A program made the position numbers and the translations under genes. A DNA stretch of 64,000 nucleotides from Antedon mediterranea (taxonomy: Eukaryota > Echinodermata > Crinoidea > Comatulida > Antedonidae): positions 14,282,601 to 14,346,600 of the forward strand of contig NC_092677.1 in the NCBI RefSeq assembly GCF_964355755.1. Direction: 5' to 3'. The number at the start of each line of letters is the position of its first letter. Positions within the stretch are counted from its first letter, which is position 1. The notes under the pieces are model-generated. The model was given only the letters and a program-made list of their open reading frames with translations, had not been told where the DNA came from and made no database searches. Of the stretch, positions 48,300 to 59,294 are shown one piece after another.

Positions 48300-49346
48300 T
48301 TAATACTGTCCATCAATCCTTTTCTGTTGCTGTTCTGTGTCTGTTATTGGTTTTAAATATTGCAATATAGAGGTTATTAGTTCACTTGTTCTTTTCTTAA
48401 CCTGCTTAAAAAAGGGATGAGCCAATAGCACGGCAGCACTCGGCCTTTCCATAGGATCTCTCTGCAAACAGACGTCAATAAATTGATGGAATTGCGATGA
48501 AAACACTCTTGTATAGGGGTTTGAACTGTTTCTACTTGATGATGGCCGGTTGCCAACTGTGCCGCTTCCTATACCTGAATCCGCCTGGGACATTAATTGT
48601 TCCTCTCCAAGAGTGGTAGCATCCAACAGTTTTGGTGTAGTGCCATTGATTTTCTCCAATAACATTTTAGTTGATACCATATCTGAAAATGGTATGCAGC
48701 CATTGGCTAGTTCGCATGCTGTAATTCCAACACTGTAGATATCGCTTTTTGTGTCGTAACCAAGTAAATTCTGCTCTAGTATTTCTGGAGCAAGCCATTG
48801 TAAGTTTTTGACAGCTTTGCTCGGAAAATCATGAATTGCTCGCAGTCGCTGACCATCCTTGACCATGCTCACCACTGTGTTGAGTCCAGTTACAACAATG
48901 TGACCATTTTGTGACAGGAGAATGTGACTGCTTTTGATACTGCGATGAATAAATCCCATCTTGTGAATGTAATCAAGTGCTGTAAGAACATCACGGATTA
49001 TGTACGCAATAGAAATTTCATCCAATCCATCCGGGAAGTTTGCAGAAACAATATCTTGCGCAGATCCGTAATTCATAAGCGGCATAACTTCCCATAATTC
49101 ATGATCACTTACGAATGCGCAATGATAGGTAAGAAGATGTTCATGCTGTAAAAGCCTCTTCTGATGAAACTCATGTTGCAAGTTTGTAAATGATGTGGTG
49201 TCCGAATCTAAATTCGTTTTCCGCACGGCAACAAAAGTGCTCGATGGCGTGTGGTGAGCTACATAAACTGCATTAGCTAGGCCGAGACCTAGCCCAATGT
49301 TTGACAGCAATTTATAATGACTGGCATCTGGTTCGTAGACAACCAT
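48300..49346 (-). CDS. STRADA/STRADB-like: STE20-related pseudokinase STRAD, single-exon
   Basis: 348 aa in one uninterrupted frame. In vertebrates STRAD with MO25 allosterically activates LKB1 (STK11), upstream of AMPK. The kinase fold is complete but degenerate, as in the family: glycine loop IGLGLGLANAVYV (residues 17-29), FVAVRKTNL with Arg where the VAIK lysine sits (R42), HRSIKSSHILLS for the catalytic HRD loop, and VTGLNTVVS for DFG. Family-specific blocks include KSDIYSVGITACELANG, MLLEKINGT, CLQRDPMERPSA and HPFFKQVKKR. It ends with RIDGQY and lacks the C-terminal Trp-Glu-Phe that binds MO25 in STRAD-alpha. Start is the ATG giving MVVYEPDASHYKLL; an upstream in-frame TGA excludes a longer form. 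Absence of introns suggests a retrocopy or intron loss. Divergent from CTNNBL1 by 308 bp. Confidence 0.92.
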   Translation of the reverse strand: MVVYEPDASHYKLLSNIGLGLGLANAVYVAHHTPSSTFVAVRKTNLDSDTTSFTNLQHEFHQKRLLQHEHLLTYHCAFVSDHELWEVMPLMNYGSAQDIVSANFPDGLDEISIAYIIRDVLTALDYIHKMGFIHRSIKSSHILLSQNGHIVVTGLNTVVSMVKDGQRLRAIHDFPSKAVKNLQWLAPEILEQNLLGYDTKSDIYSVGITACELANGCIPFSDMVSTKMLLEKINGTTPKLLDATTLGEEQLMSQADSGIGSGTVGNRPSSSRNSSNPYTRVFSSQFHQFIDVCLQRDPMERPSAAVLLAHPFFKQVKKRTSELITSILQYLKPITDTEQQQKRIDGQY

Positions 49347-49654
49347 ATTAACCCCAAAATAATGTTTGATAGCAAGGTGAAAATCTAATGTTACAAATAG
49401 TGGTACTTTCAAGTTCAAAATTCAGAAAATAGAAACTTTAACAGGTAAATAACCATGGTCAAAACTGTCTTCATTAAAAAAGATGGCCTGGAAAAAAATC
49501 TGGGATTTTCAGAGGAGGCCCTCTCTCGGTGATATTTTTTTGTTAAAAAAGTCGAGCGATTGTTGTTTGTATCGCATGTTTTTAGGTTTATATATAGGCC
49601 TATTCTTATTCAAAAGAGCATTTACATCATAAAAATCATTTACAATTACAAACA
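49347..49654. promoter_or_regulatory. 308-bp divergent promoter region, STRAD / CTNNBL1
   Basis: Only 308 bp separate the opposed start codons, so both promoters and 5' UTRs must overlap here unless there are upstream non-coding exons. No TATA box in a convincing position was seen. The strongest CpG patch lies just inside CTNNBL1 intron 1 (about 49765-49910). Confidence 0.5.
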
Positions 49655-52600
49655 ATGGATGTTGGAGAATTACTACGCTTTAACGTAAGTTTTTCGTACA
49701 AGAAATACTATTTTTTTTACAATTTTGCTAGGGTAGTTTTAGCTGGACCTTGTTCGATGTTGTATCGAATCGTCCGCGGCGGGAAGAAGACCATGTCTGC
49801 CGCAATGTGCATTGTTGTTTGGATTGGATGGCCTGGCCTAGCGCGTGTATGGGCGGATCGGCTATTATTGAAATTGAAGATTTTCTTTTTGCCAAACCAG
49901 GCGCGCGTCGGACATCATGTTATTTAGTAAATTTAAAGTAGAGATTATAGATCTACATTTTAGCCTGTTTCACTCAGTCTGTATTATTTATTAATAATTA
50001 TATTCTATTTCTATTCATTATGTATTCAATTGTATATAAATTTAATTATATCACAGCCTGACAAGCCAGACTTGAAAAGAAAAACAACAAATGATGAAAC
50101 ATCTGTTGAATCGAAATTGAAGCGGTCAACCGGTGAGGTGACCGGCAATGAACTTACAGAAGAAGAAAGAGAAAAGATACTGCGCATGGTGGAACAAGAA
50201 CCCGATGTAAGGACACAGTTGTCATATTTTTAACATTCAAATCAATTATTCAATTTAATTTAATGAATATATTACAGTACAATATATATGCGTTAAATCA
50301 ATGTTCTCAGTACCGTATCTATTTTTGTTTGTTTGTGCAAGAAAGGCGTGATAGCTGGTTTATGCATGGAGTTTTACTCCATGGTTTATGCACGAAAGGC
50401 AATAACTGGTTTGTGCAAGCAAAGCATGATAACTGGTTTATGCAAGCAAAGCATGATAGCTGCTTTATGCAAGCAAAGCAAGATAACTGGTTTATGCAAG
50501 CAAAGCATGATAACTGGTTTATGCAAGCAAAGCATGATAGCTGGTTTATGCAAGCAAAGCAAGATAACTGGTTTATACAAGCAAAGCAACAACTGGTTTA
50601 TGCAAGCAAAGCATGATAACTGGTTTATGCAAGCAAAGCATGATAACTGGTTTATGCAAGCAAAGCATGATAACTGGTTTATGCAAGCAAAGCATGATAG
50701 CTGGTTTATGCAAGCAAAGCAAGATAACTGGTTTATGCAAGCAAAGCATGATAACTGGTTTATGCAAGCAAAGCATGATAACTGGTTTATGCAAGCAAAG
50801 CATGATAGCTGGTTTATGCAAGCAAAGCAAGATAACTGGTTTATACAAGCAAAGCAATAACTGGTTTATGCAAGCAAAGCAAGATAACTAGTTTATGCAA
50901 GCAAAGCAAGATAACTGGTTTATGCAAGCGAAGCAAGATAACTGGTTTATACAAGCAGAGCAATATAACTGGTTTATGCTAGCAAAGCAAGATAACTGGT
51001 TTATACTGATTTATAATTTCATTTCAATTGTTGATAACTTCGGGCTGATGAGTAAACCACAAACAGTTAATCTCTTTTAAATGTGCTTAACCAAAAGTAT
51101 TGTGTTTATCTTGTTTTTATCTAGGGACCTGCAATGGATGAGGCAGACCTAAGACAACTTATACTCAGATTTGAAAAAAAGGTTTACAAAAATCAAGAAA
51201 TGAGAATCAAATATCCAGACCAGCCTGAAAAGTAGGGAATCAATCCTGTATTGCAACTTAAAAACAATATCTATAACTGTATATGGTTGCTACTATATTT
51301 ATATGATTTAATAATTTATTTAAATAAAGTTTTTAAAGTGTTACAATACATACATACACTCATAACTTATAGTACCTCTGAAAAAATAATTCTTAAACAT
51401 GTTTTGTTGTATATTACCATTTTAATGTCACTTATCCACTTTCACCAAAAAATAGATCAAAGTGCCGTGTTATATTATTTTATTTATTTTCTTGCAGATT
51501 CATGACATCTGAAGTGGATCTAAATGATGCAATCCAAGAAATGCATGTCATAGCCACTAACCCAAACCTGTACCATTACCTGGTGGATCTGAATGCAGTA
51601 AAATCCTTACTTGGTCTCATTTCGCATGGCAATACAGACATTTCTATTGCTGTCATAGACCTTCTACAAGAACTCACCGATGTTGATACTTTAAATGAAA
51701 GTGAGGAAGCGGCAGAGGCCCTAGTTGATGCACTGGTGAGTAAAGCTCTGTCTACACTAACAAACAAGTTTGACCAAATGTGGCCAAATATGGTAGTGAT
51801 ATCCTTAAATATGGTAGTTGATAGTGTAGACAAGGCTAAAGTAATAAACGTCATTCTACTGCAGTTGAACTCTTTACTTTTTTTAAGAAAATAAAACAAC
51901 AGAAAATCAGTGTAGGGTCCAGTCTGTACAAAATCTTAGATGTATTACCTATAGGTTAGATCCAGCTCCTCTACTTTTGTAAGTTAAAAAGACACTCAAG
52001 TTTATAAAAAATAGTGTGTTAGCCTATACTTTGATTGTGAGATGTATTGTAAACATTTTCTTTTTGCTATTTTTTATATAGTTTTTACAATTATTTTTAT
52101 AGTATTGTATTTTCAACATTCAATAATTTGTTTTTGTTTCAGCTTGAAGATCAAATAGTGGCAACATTAGTACAAAATTTAGATAGACTCGATGACAATC
52201 TCAAAGAAGAATCAGAAGCCATTCACAACACATTAGGTAAAAATCAAAGAATGTATATAAGGAGAGCGAAGTAAGTGATGCAGCCATATCACATGTTCCT
52301 TCTCTCCGTGGTGAATCACTTTTTTTAAAGCTGTGATTACATAGGAGTTAACACTGACTCTAGCTAATTATACAGCATCTTGAAAAAATGGAAGAGTTTA
52401 TATAAAGGCTAGAGAACTAACAGTAAGTGATGCCAACAGAGCAGGGTCACTGCAAAATGGTGATGCAGTCATATATATGACCCTTCTCCGTGGTGAATCA
52501 CTTTTGTTAGCTGATTACATTGGAGTCAAGACTCTAGCTAATTATACAGAATCTTTGACAAAAATGGAAGAGTTTCTATAAAGGCCAGAGAACCAACTAA

Positions 52601-55600
52601 GTGATGCCAACAGGATCTTTCTCCGTGGTGAATCATTTTTTTTAAAGCTGTGATTACATATAAGTTAAGACTTTAGCTAATTATATAGCATCTTTGCCCA
52701 AAATGGATTTATTTTCAGTGCAATAGAATAACTATTCATTATTTTGGTATAAGCTTCTACCCTCTAGCTGTCTCATGGTGAAATTATTTTCACTTACATC
52801 CTTGCATGTCTATCATACAATGTTATAATAATATTCTAATTTCTTGAAAACACAAATTTTAAATTAAAAGCATTTTTTTAGGTATTATTGAAAATATGAC
52901 AGAGTTTCGCCCTGAGATGTGTGTAGATGCTGGCCAACAGGGCCTAATGCAGTGGCTGTTGAAAAGGCTCAAATCAAAGTTAGCTTTTGACGCTAATAAA
53001 CTTTACTGTAGTGAAATACTGGCTATTCTACTGCAGGATACACCAGGTATGTTCAGTGAGGCTGGCATTTATCAATCTTTCTACTTAAGTCAATATAGTT
53101 AAGAACTACTTAAGTGAAAAATCTTGCCGCTTTATTGTTAAACCATTACCTTTTGACAGATGATGAACACATTAATCGGAACATATTCGTTTCCAAATAC
53201 AGTTCAGTTTTTATAAAATTAACTATCAATTTTTAAAAGATGATAAATTTTGGTTGCTTACAAAGGCCATATGATATGATGAACACTTTGCAACAGAGGT
53301 CTATCGGAGTATCTGATTGGCCAATGTGATGCAGCTATAGCATGCGCTCTCAATGTTCACTCTAGACTCATTTGTTTAGCTTTGATTGCATAGGAGTTTA
53401 CCTTCTAGTTGTTATACAGTAATATCTATTACTACATGTAACCATTGTATGTTGAATGTGGTGTAACTTTCTTATTTCAGAAAACCGTGAGTTACTAGGT
53501 GAAGTCAATGGAATCGATTCTTTACTTCAACGTCTTGCCGTAAGTTCTTACCATATTATAAGCTAATGAGGACGCTGTTTTTCATGGTTTCACAACCTTT
53601 GTTGGCAGAAGTACCATTTTTACTACTTTCGATCTATTGGATCAACAAAAAGAAGTAAAGCTCTGTCCACACTATCAAATTTTATGTGAAAAAAAAATGT
53701 GATGTGCCCATATATATGGACATATACATATCACTACCATATTTGGGAATATCACTTCCATATTTGGGCACATCATACTTTGTCAAACTAGTTGATTATG
53801 TAGACAGGGCTTAAAAGTAGTAGAAGTATACATTGTATGGTAACTGTAGTTTTGCTCCATCTACATGAATATACACTGCTGGCGTTTACATTGCCAATCA
53901 TAAATGTGGAGTTGAGACTAATCAAGTGCTATTGAATGTGACTACAGGTACTGAATCAAGTTTAAAGTGGAAATTTATCCAGACAGCACAGGTAAAAGAG
54001 GTGTAATTTATAGAGTAATTTTTTCATGCACTAAACTAATTCTATAATACGTTTCTGTAGGGTTTCAAAAGACATGATCCAACTACTACTGAAGAGATAG
54101 AGATGATGGAGAACCTGTTTAACTGCATGTGTTCCGCATTAATGTTGCCTTCAAACCGTGGCAGGTTCCTAAAGGGAGAGGGGGTACAGCTTATGAATCT
54201 TATGTTGAGGTATGTCGTTTTTAATATGTTTATCACTTGAAAATAGTTTACAAGGTTTTATTTCTCAGTCTTTATTTAGTTTTTAAATACTTTGAATTAG
54301 AATATTTCACATTATCGTTCCACTGTTGGCAGTCCTTGACTATGCCAAAAAAAAAATCCTGTGTTATTAAAATACTGTTTTTATCTTTTAATAATATGAT
54401 TACAAATTTAAGGAGTTTATCATTCCATCTTGTTACACTGACTTCAAATCTAACCATAGTAAGGAAATTGAAGTAGATGTTGTCAGTCCATTAAAATTAA
54501 AATAACTCTACCTTTTTTTCTCGGATAAGGGCTATAAATCGTGGACCCAGTGTACACAATAATGCATGTATGCACTTTAAAGAACCTAGTACATCTTTCG
54601 AGACAAGTAGGGGGTCACCCCAGTGTACTAGCTCACACAGCCACTGTTGTCAACAGATGACATGACAAGACCATTAGAGGCGAAGAATGTTGTTGAAAAG
54701 ATTTACTAACATCTTAAGTCCATGAACGTTATTGCGGATATGGCGGCATATAAAACTTTATTAAATCAGTATTTTTTGGTTACAGAGAGAAGAAATTGTC
54801 ACGTTTTAGTGCCCTGAAGGTTTTAGATCATGCTATGACGGGTGACGAGGGAGCAGAGAATTGTAACAAATTTGTTGAGATCTTAGGCCTGCGTAGTGTC
54901 TTCCCATTGTTTATGAAAACACACAAAAAACACAAGAAAGGTGGCATAAGTGAAGACGACCATGAAGGTAAGAAGTGCACCTTGTTAGGGCTAGGCAATC
55001 TTAACAACAGTATGCTGAGCTCCACTAGATCAAAGGGTTATGTTAGGTTGCGACATGATCATTTCCATGCCACAGAAACCAGAAAATAATGTAATTGGTA
55101 CTGTAAAACCGCAAGTAGTCAGAATTTGTAGAAGCCAATCCTAAGATCAAAGGACTGTTACAAGTTCCTATCTTGGCAAGGCGAGTATTTGTCTACTGTA
55201 GTATTTAATAACCATCTCTATAATATGTTTATTTTGACAGAGCATGTTAGTTCAATTATTGCCTCAATGTTAAAACATTGCACAGCAGCAAATAAACTTC
55301 GAGTTATCAATAAATTTGTGGAAAATGATCATGCAAAAGTGGATAGACTAATGGAGTTACACTTTAAATACTTAACAAGAGTACAGAATGTCGATGACAG
55401 GATCGAGAAAGAAAAACAGGTATGTGCGTATATTATTCATTTTATTTCAAACGGCCTTATCACTGGTTCTCATCTGTAAAGATGTTGGTCCTGTGTATAT
55501 ACTTTGCTCATGTGCACTATAAAGTACACTATTAAAACAAGATGAGGGGATCGTCTCCCATTGTGCTGATCTGATAGCATATTCCTGTATCACTAGGCCT

Positions 55601-58600
55601 GTCACACCAAAATCAGTCCGGGCCAAAATCGGTCTGGCGGACCAGTTTTGGCTGCCAAAATCAGTCCGGGGGACCATTTATGGCTGCCAAAACCTGTCCG
55701 GCCGGACCAATTTTGGCCGCCAAAACTGGTCCGGCCTGGAGAAAATCGGTCCGGGCAGTAGGACTGTTTTTGGCCACCAAATATGGTCCGGTCTTACAAA
55801 TATATGGTGCGCAAAATGAGTCATAATGTATATATCTTTAAAAAAAGGCCATGATTAGTCATTATATTGAAAACTACGGGGTTTTATTTGTTATTTTAAT
55901 CTATATATAAATTTACGTAAGGGCAAAATTCGGTAAATCGCGCGTTATTTCTAGAATGTTTACTCGATGGTATATAAAGTTGGTTCGTACTTTCGGTACT
56001 GATTTTAACCACCTGATGTAACCCTGTTTACTAATTAAATTGAGTTCGATAATTAGTTATTGACGATTAAAACGAATTTAGGTTCAACTATTTGCCCCAA
56101 ATAGGGGTGTTTTTCGATCGTGGTATACACTGTCTAATGGATGTCCGTCTTGAAAAATACCCGCCACAAAAATGCGAGGAGGCTTCGCATTTTCCTATCT
56201 CCTCCTACGATAATTGTTTTTAATGGCTGAAAACCGGTTGAACAGCTAGAGTACACCATCATAATGTTGAAGACAGGCCGATTTTCTTTAAAAAATACTA
56301 TTTTGATAGATTTGATATACGATATACAAATCTATTGATTTGCGATGAATGGAACATCCCAATCTCTCAGTCTGCCAGAGTTTGGTTTAACACAAGTACT
56401 GTAGGTAAATTTATGAGCCCTTGGTTTAACACATACGGTAGGTAAATATATGGGCCCTTTGAGAATAAACTTGCGAGATTGTGGATAGGCTCTACTGTTA
56501 GATATATAAACACATTATTATATACAAATAAACTTTATACTGACAGTTCTTTCTCAACGTTTGTATTAATTAATAATTACCAAATATAAACGTCGTAGTT
56601 GTGTATCGTGACATGGTACTTTAATATTTCAATCGATTATGACAGTGACAGTTTTAACTAAACTAAATAAAGAATGTTCTCTAATATAATTAGGAATCTC
56701 TTGCCATACACGGGGAAAATTAGTGTACAATGAATATTTAAAAGAAATAAATAAATAAATAAAATAAAAAAAGTATTAAATCGCAAATGTTTTACTGTAT
56801 TTAGAGGTATATTATTTATAGGCCTATAAAACATGAAAAAAATATTTCGTTAGTGAGTGGATAAAGAATAATAATATTTTAAAATTGTTCCTCTTTGTAC
56901 CTATCCGCTTTCCCATCCCTCAACCCTAATGTTACATACAAAACACAAATTGGGTTTCTTTAAATGAGTCCAAATCAAAAACTTGATTTTGTGATAAGTT
57001 TCTCCTTCGGAAGTAATTCCCAGGGTGCTAATTTTAGTTGACTACATAAATCATCGTGTCTATTTATTCGTTTCTGTAAACGACAATGTATATAGTTCTG
57101 CGGTACGTACATTTGAAATCGCCAGTTTTGTTACGCTGAAATTACTGTGTATTCGAGAACCATCTGTGGGCACGACCTAGATGGTACGCGAGCGAAGCGA
57201 GCGTGCCATCTAGTATTATAAATTAAGCCTGTTTTTTTTATTATCATTATTAGTAGTAACTCATCAATAATTAGTACTAAATGTTAGGCTTTTTGTATAC
57301 AATATGTATCTCTGCCTGTTTTTAATCCATATTGTTATTTTTTAACATCTTCGTTTCCCCATGATGTTAAAAACAATTTAATTTATTAATTATTTATGGT
57401 TAATCAATCAATATATCAATTCAATACAATTATTATAAAACAATTATCCAATATTGATTAGGCTGAGGAATGAAAAAGGCCTCAATCATAAATAAAATCT
57501 AGCTGGCAATATCAGCGTCTCATACCCGTTCATGTGAGTGTGTGGCAGGCCGAAATATGAGTGAACACCTAAGTCATGCTTTTAGATAAAATACATTTAT
57601 TTATAGTATTTATCCGACAAGATAACATACTAATATATATCATGGGATATTTTTCTAGCCATAAACAACTTAAAACAGCATCATAGGCCTAGTAATTCAA
57701 TTAAAATCGACAGACGAAAAGCCCGGACCGATTTTGGCAGTGGCGGACTGCTTTTGGCCATAATTTTAGAGCCAAAACTGGTCCGGCCGGACCGATTTTG
57801 GCCCCGGACCATATTTATCGTGACAGGCCCTCTGGGAGACTTTTTCTCATTCGCACAGATTTCCTCATTTTTATCATTTCAAATTAATTAAGTAAATTTT
57901 AGTATATCACCCAGTGGTTTATAATTCATGTTCTGTGCCTGTTTATATATTTAAATAAATAAAATTTTAAAAATATAATATACAAAATGTGTTAAATTTT
58001 GGATGGCATAAGAATGAAATCGGAAAGAAATTAATATATAAAAAAAAAATTTTGTTTACGAATTAGAAAGAATATTATATCAAAACTAACATTGCATTTG
58101 TGCTATTTTGAGTGCTTGACTGGACAGTATATGTTAAACATTGTTGCTACTTACCAATTCCAATTATATGTGTGATTTTTAATAGGATATTAAACACTGT
58201 TATTTTAACACCTGTCCAGGCACGACTGCAGGGTGGTGATATAATAGACGATGATCAAGAGGATGAATATTACTTACGGCGATTGGATGCTGGGTTATTC
58301 ACACTGCAACTTATTGATTATATAATGCTGGAATTATCGTGTTCATCCGGTGTGTCAACAATTAAACAACGTATTTTACAATTACTCAACATGCATAAGG
58401 GCTCAATCACGGCTGTAAGAAATGTTGTTCGAGGTAAGTTTTTCAAGTGTGGTTTATGCCTGTGAAAAATGCCTGTTTTCCATATATATTTGCACGAGTC
58501 AAAGATTCATGACTTCTGTTTGGTTACACACAGGAGTTCATGACCTTCACCATGCGCTTCAAGTTACATTTTGGTAAACCATGTTAAAACTAACTGGATA

Positions 58601-59029
58601 AAATTATCAAAGTGTGAACAAATTTACCGATGGCCTTGTATAAGTATAGTAAAGTTAGCTAAATTTTGTTTTGTTTTTAAGTTCAATGTGAACAGGGCTT
58701 TAAGTAATATATGCCACTGTGCTTTTTCAAGTTCAGTGTGAACAGGGCTTTAAGTAATATTTGTCACTATTTTTTAAGGTTTAGTGTGAACAGGGCTTTA
58801 AGTAATAGTTGCCACTGTTTTTTTTTTTTAAGTTTAGTGTAAACAGGGCTTTAAGTAATATTTTCCTCTGTGTTTTTTTTAAAGTTCAGTTTGAACAGGG
58901 CTTTAAGTAATATTTGTGACTGTGTTTTACTTTTTTACAGAGTATGCTGGTAATATTGGAGATGCAAAAAGCAAGGAACATGGAGATGCAGAACGACAGA
59001 GATTATTGGAACTTGTCAACAGGTTCTAA
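49655..59029 (+). CDS. CTNNBL1: Beta-catenin-like protein 1
   Basis: Twelve exons close in frame (551 aa, human 563): 49655-49684, 50057-50206, 51125-51231, 51498-51735, 52143-52236, 52882-53046, 53481-53539, 54061-54209, 54786-54967, 55241-55419, 58220-58433, 58941-59029. The family protein is an armadillo-repeat component of the PRP19/CDC5L spliceosome complex that binds nuclear localisation signals. It starts MDVGELL like vertebrates. A short basic N-terminus (KPDLKRK, KLKRS) precedes the ARM solenoid: NPEKF-type PEKFMTSEVDLNDAIQEMHV, LNAVKSLLGLISHGNTDISI, VIDLLQELTDVDTLNESEEA, FRPEMC, DANKLYCSEILAILLQD, FLKGEGVQLMNLMLREKK, KVDRLMELHFKYL and RRLDAGLFTLQLIDYIM. It ends ERQRLLELVNRF. Intron 10 (2.8 kb) contains the Helitron-bearing element; introns 4 and 7 each carry a family A MITE. 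Confidence 0.97.
50341..51005 (+). repeat. 27-bp minisatellite in CTNNBL1 intron 2
   Basis: About 22 copies of GATAACTGGTTTATGCAAGC plus AAAGCAT. The unit is divisible by three and lacks stops, so four frames stay open and give false ORFs (unit KHDNWFMQA in one). Variant units (GATAAC, GATAGC, CAAGATAAC) recur in the same order, indicating higher-order duplication of four- to five-unit blocks. Confidence 0.95.
51743..51838. mobile_element. Palindromic MITE, family A copy 8, at a splice donor
   Basis: Ends AAGCTCTGTCTACACTAACA and ATAGTGTAGACAAGGCT; the core has CCAAATATGGTAGTGATATC. The element begins about 7 bp after the exon 4/intron 4 boundary of CTNNBL1 (CTG|gtgagtaaag). Confidence 0.85.
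52255..52660 (+). repeat. Tandem repeat, about 160-180-bp unit, in CTNNBL1 intron 5
   Basis: Roughly two and a half copies share TCTCCGTGGTGAATCACTTT, AAGCTGTGATTACATAGGAG, CTAGCTAATTATACAGCATC and AATGGAAGAGTTTATATAAA. The exact period is uncertain. Confidence 0.8.
53658..53812. mobile_element. Palindromic MITE, family A copy 9
   Basis: Ends AAGCTCTGTCCACACTATCA and GTAGACAGGGCTT, with GTGCCCATATATATGGACAT and CACTACCATATTTGGGAATA. Located in CTNNBL1 intron 7. Confidence 0.85.
54518..54652 (+). mobile_element. SINE body fragment
   Basis: Shares CTCGGAT..GGGCTATAAATCGT, CACTTTAAAGAACCTAGTAC and ATCTTTCGAGACAAGTAGGG with the SINE at 25083-25376. The tRNA-like head is missing. It lies in CTNNBL1 intron 8. 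Confidence 0.75.
55596..57829 (+). mobile_element. TIR element with GGTCCGG repeats, copy 2, interrupted by a Helitron
   Basis: The element runs 55600-57825, with ends TGTCACACC and CGTGACA flanked by GGCC on both sides (55596-55599 and 57826-57829). Removing the 1314-bp insertion leaves 912 bp, exactly the length of copy 1 at 29967-30878. It carries the same GGTCCGG/CCGGACC-rich ends and AT-rich interior. It is in CTNNBL1 intron 10. Confidence 0.92.
55900..57213 (+). mobile_element. Non-autonomous Helitron
   Basis: It begins TCTATATATAAATTTACGTA and ends with a hairpin (ATGGTACGC ... GCGTGCCAT) followed directly by CTAG, with host A on the left and T on the right. These are the Helitron hallmarks: 5' TC, 3' hairpin plus CTRR, insertion between A and T, no target duplication. 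The uninterrupted site, TTTTAATATTATAAATT, is present in copy 1 (junction 30579/30580). No Rep/helicase ORF is present. Confidence 0.93.
58655..58925 (+). repeat. Tandem repeat, about 55-bp unit, in CTNNBL1 intron 11
   Basis: Five copies of a unit with GTTCAGTGTGAACAGGGCTT and TAAGTAATATTTGCCACTGT separated by T-runs. The array ends at the acceptor of the last exon. Confidence 0.85.
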
Positions 59030-59079
59030 GAAATATTTGCAGAGTAAATGATTTATAATTTTTACTGCACATGTGACAC

Positions 59080-59294
59080 TGAATATCCAGTGGCGTAACT
59101 GCTATGAGCGCTCACAGGCTAAACCCAGGGGCCCCAGTGCTTATGGAGGCCCCTAAGGAGTGCCCAGAGGAAAAAAAATGCATTCAAATATGTAGAAAAG
59201 GGATAAAAACGACGAAGGTCTCCAGCATTGGAGGGCCACTTAGCGTTCCTAAACCAGGGGCCTCAGGCCTCTGCGTTACGCCACTGCGAATATG
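59080..59294. mobile_element. hAT-like MITE near the CTNNBL1 3' end
   Basis: The 199-bp element (59088-59286) has termini CAGTGGCGTAAC and GTTACGCCACTG. Flanks TGAATATC and CGAATATG agree at six of eight positions, a decayed 8-bp duplication. It begins about 60 bp after the CTNNBL1 stop and may be transcribed in its 3' UTR. Confidence 0.85.

Noticed and set aside
49655-49941. Longer plus-strand frame running through CTNNBL1 exon 1
   Set aside because: A consensus donor (AAC|gtaagt) ends the exon at 49684 and the next exon restores CTNNBL1 similarity; the rest is intron.
50263-51080. Several overlapping open frames on both strands repeating a nine-residue unit
   Set aside because: They are produced by the stop-free 27-bp minisatellite in CTNNBL1 intron 2, not by genes.
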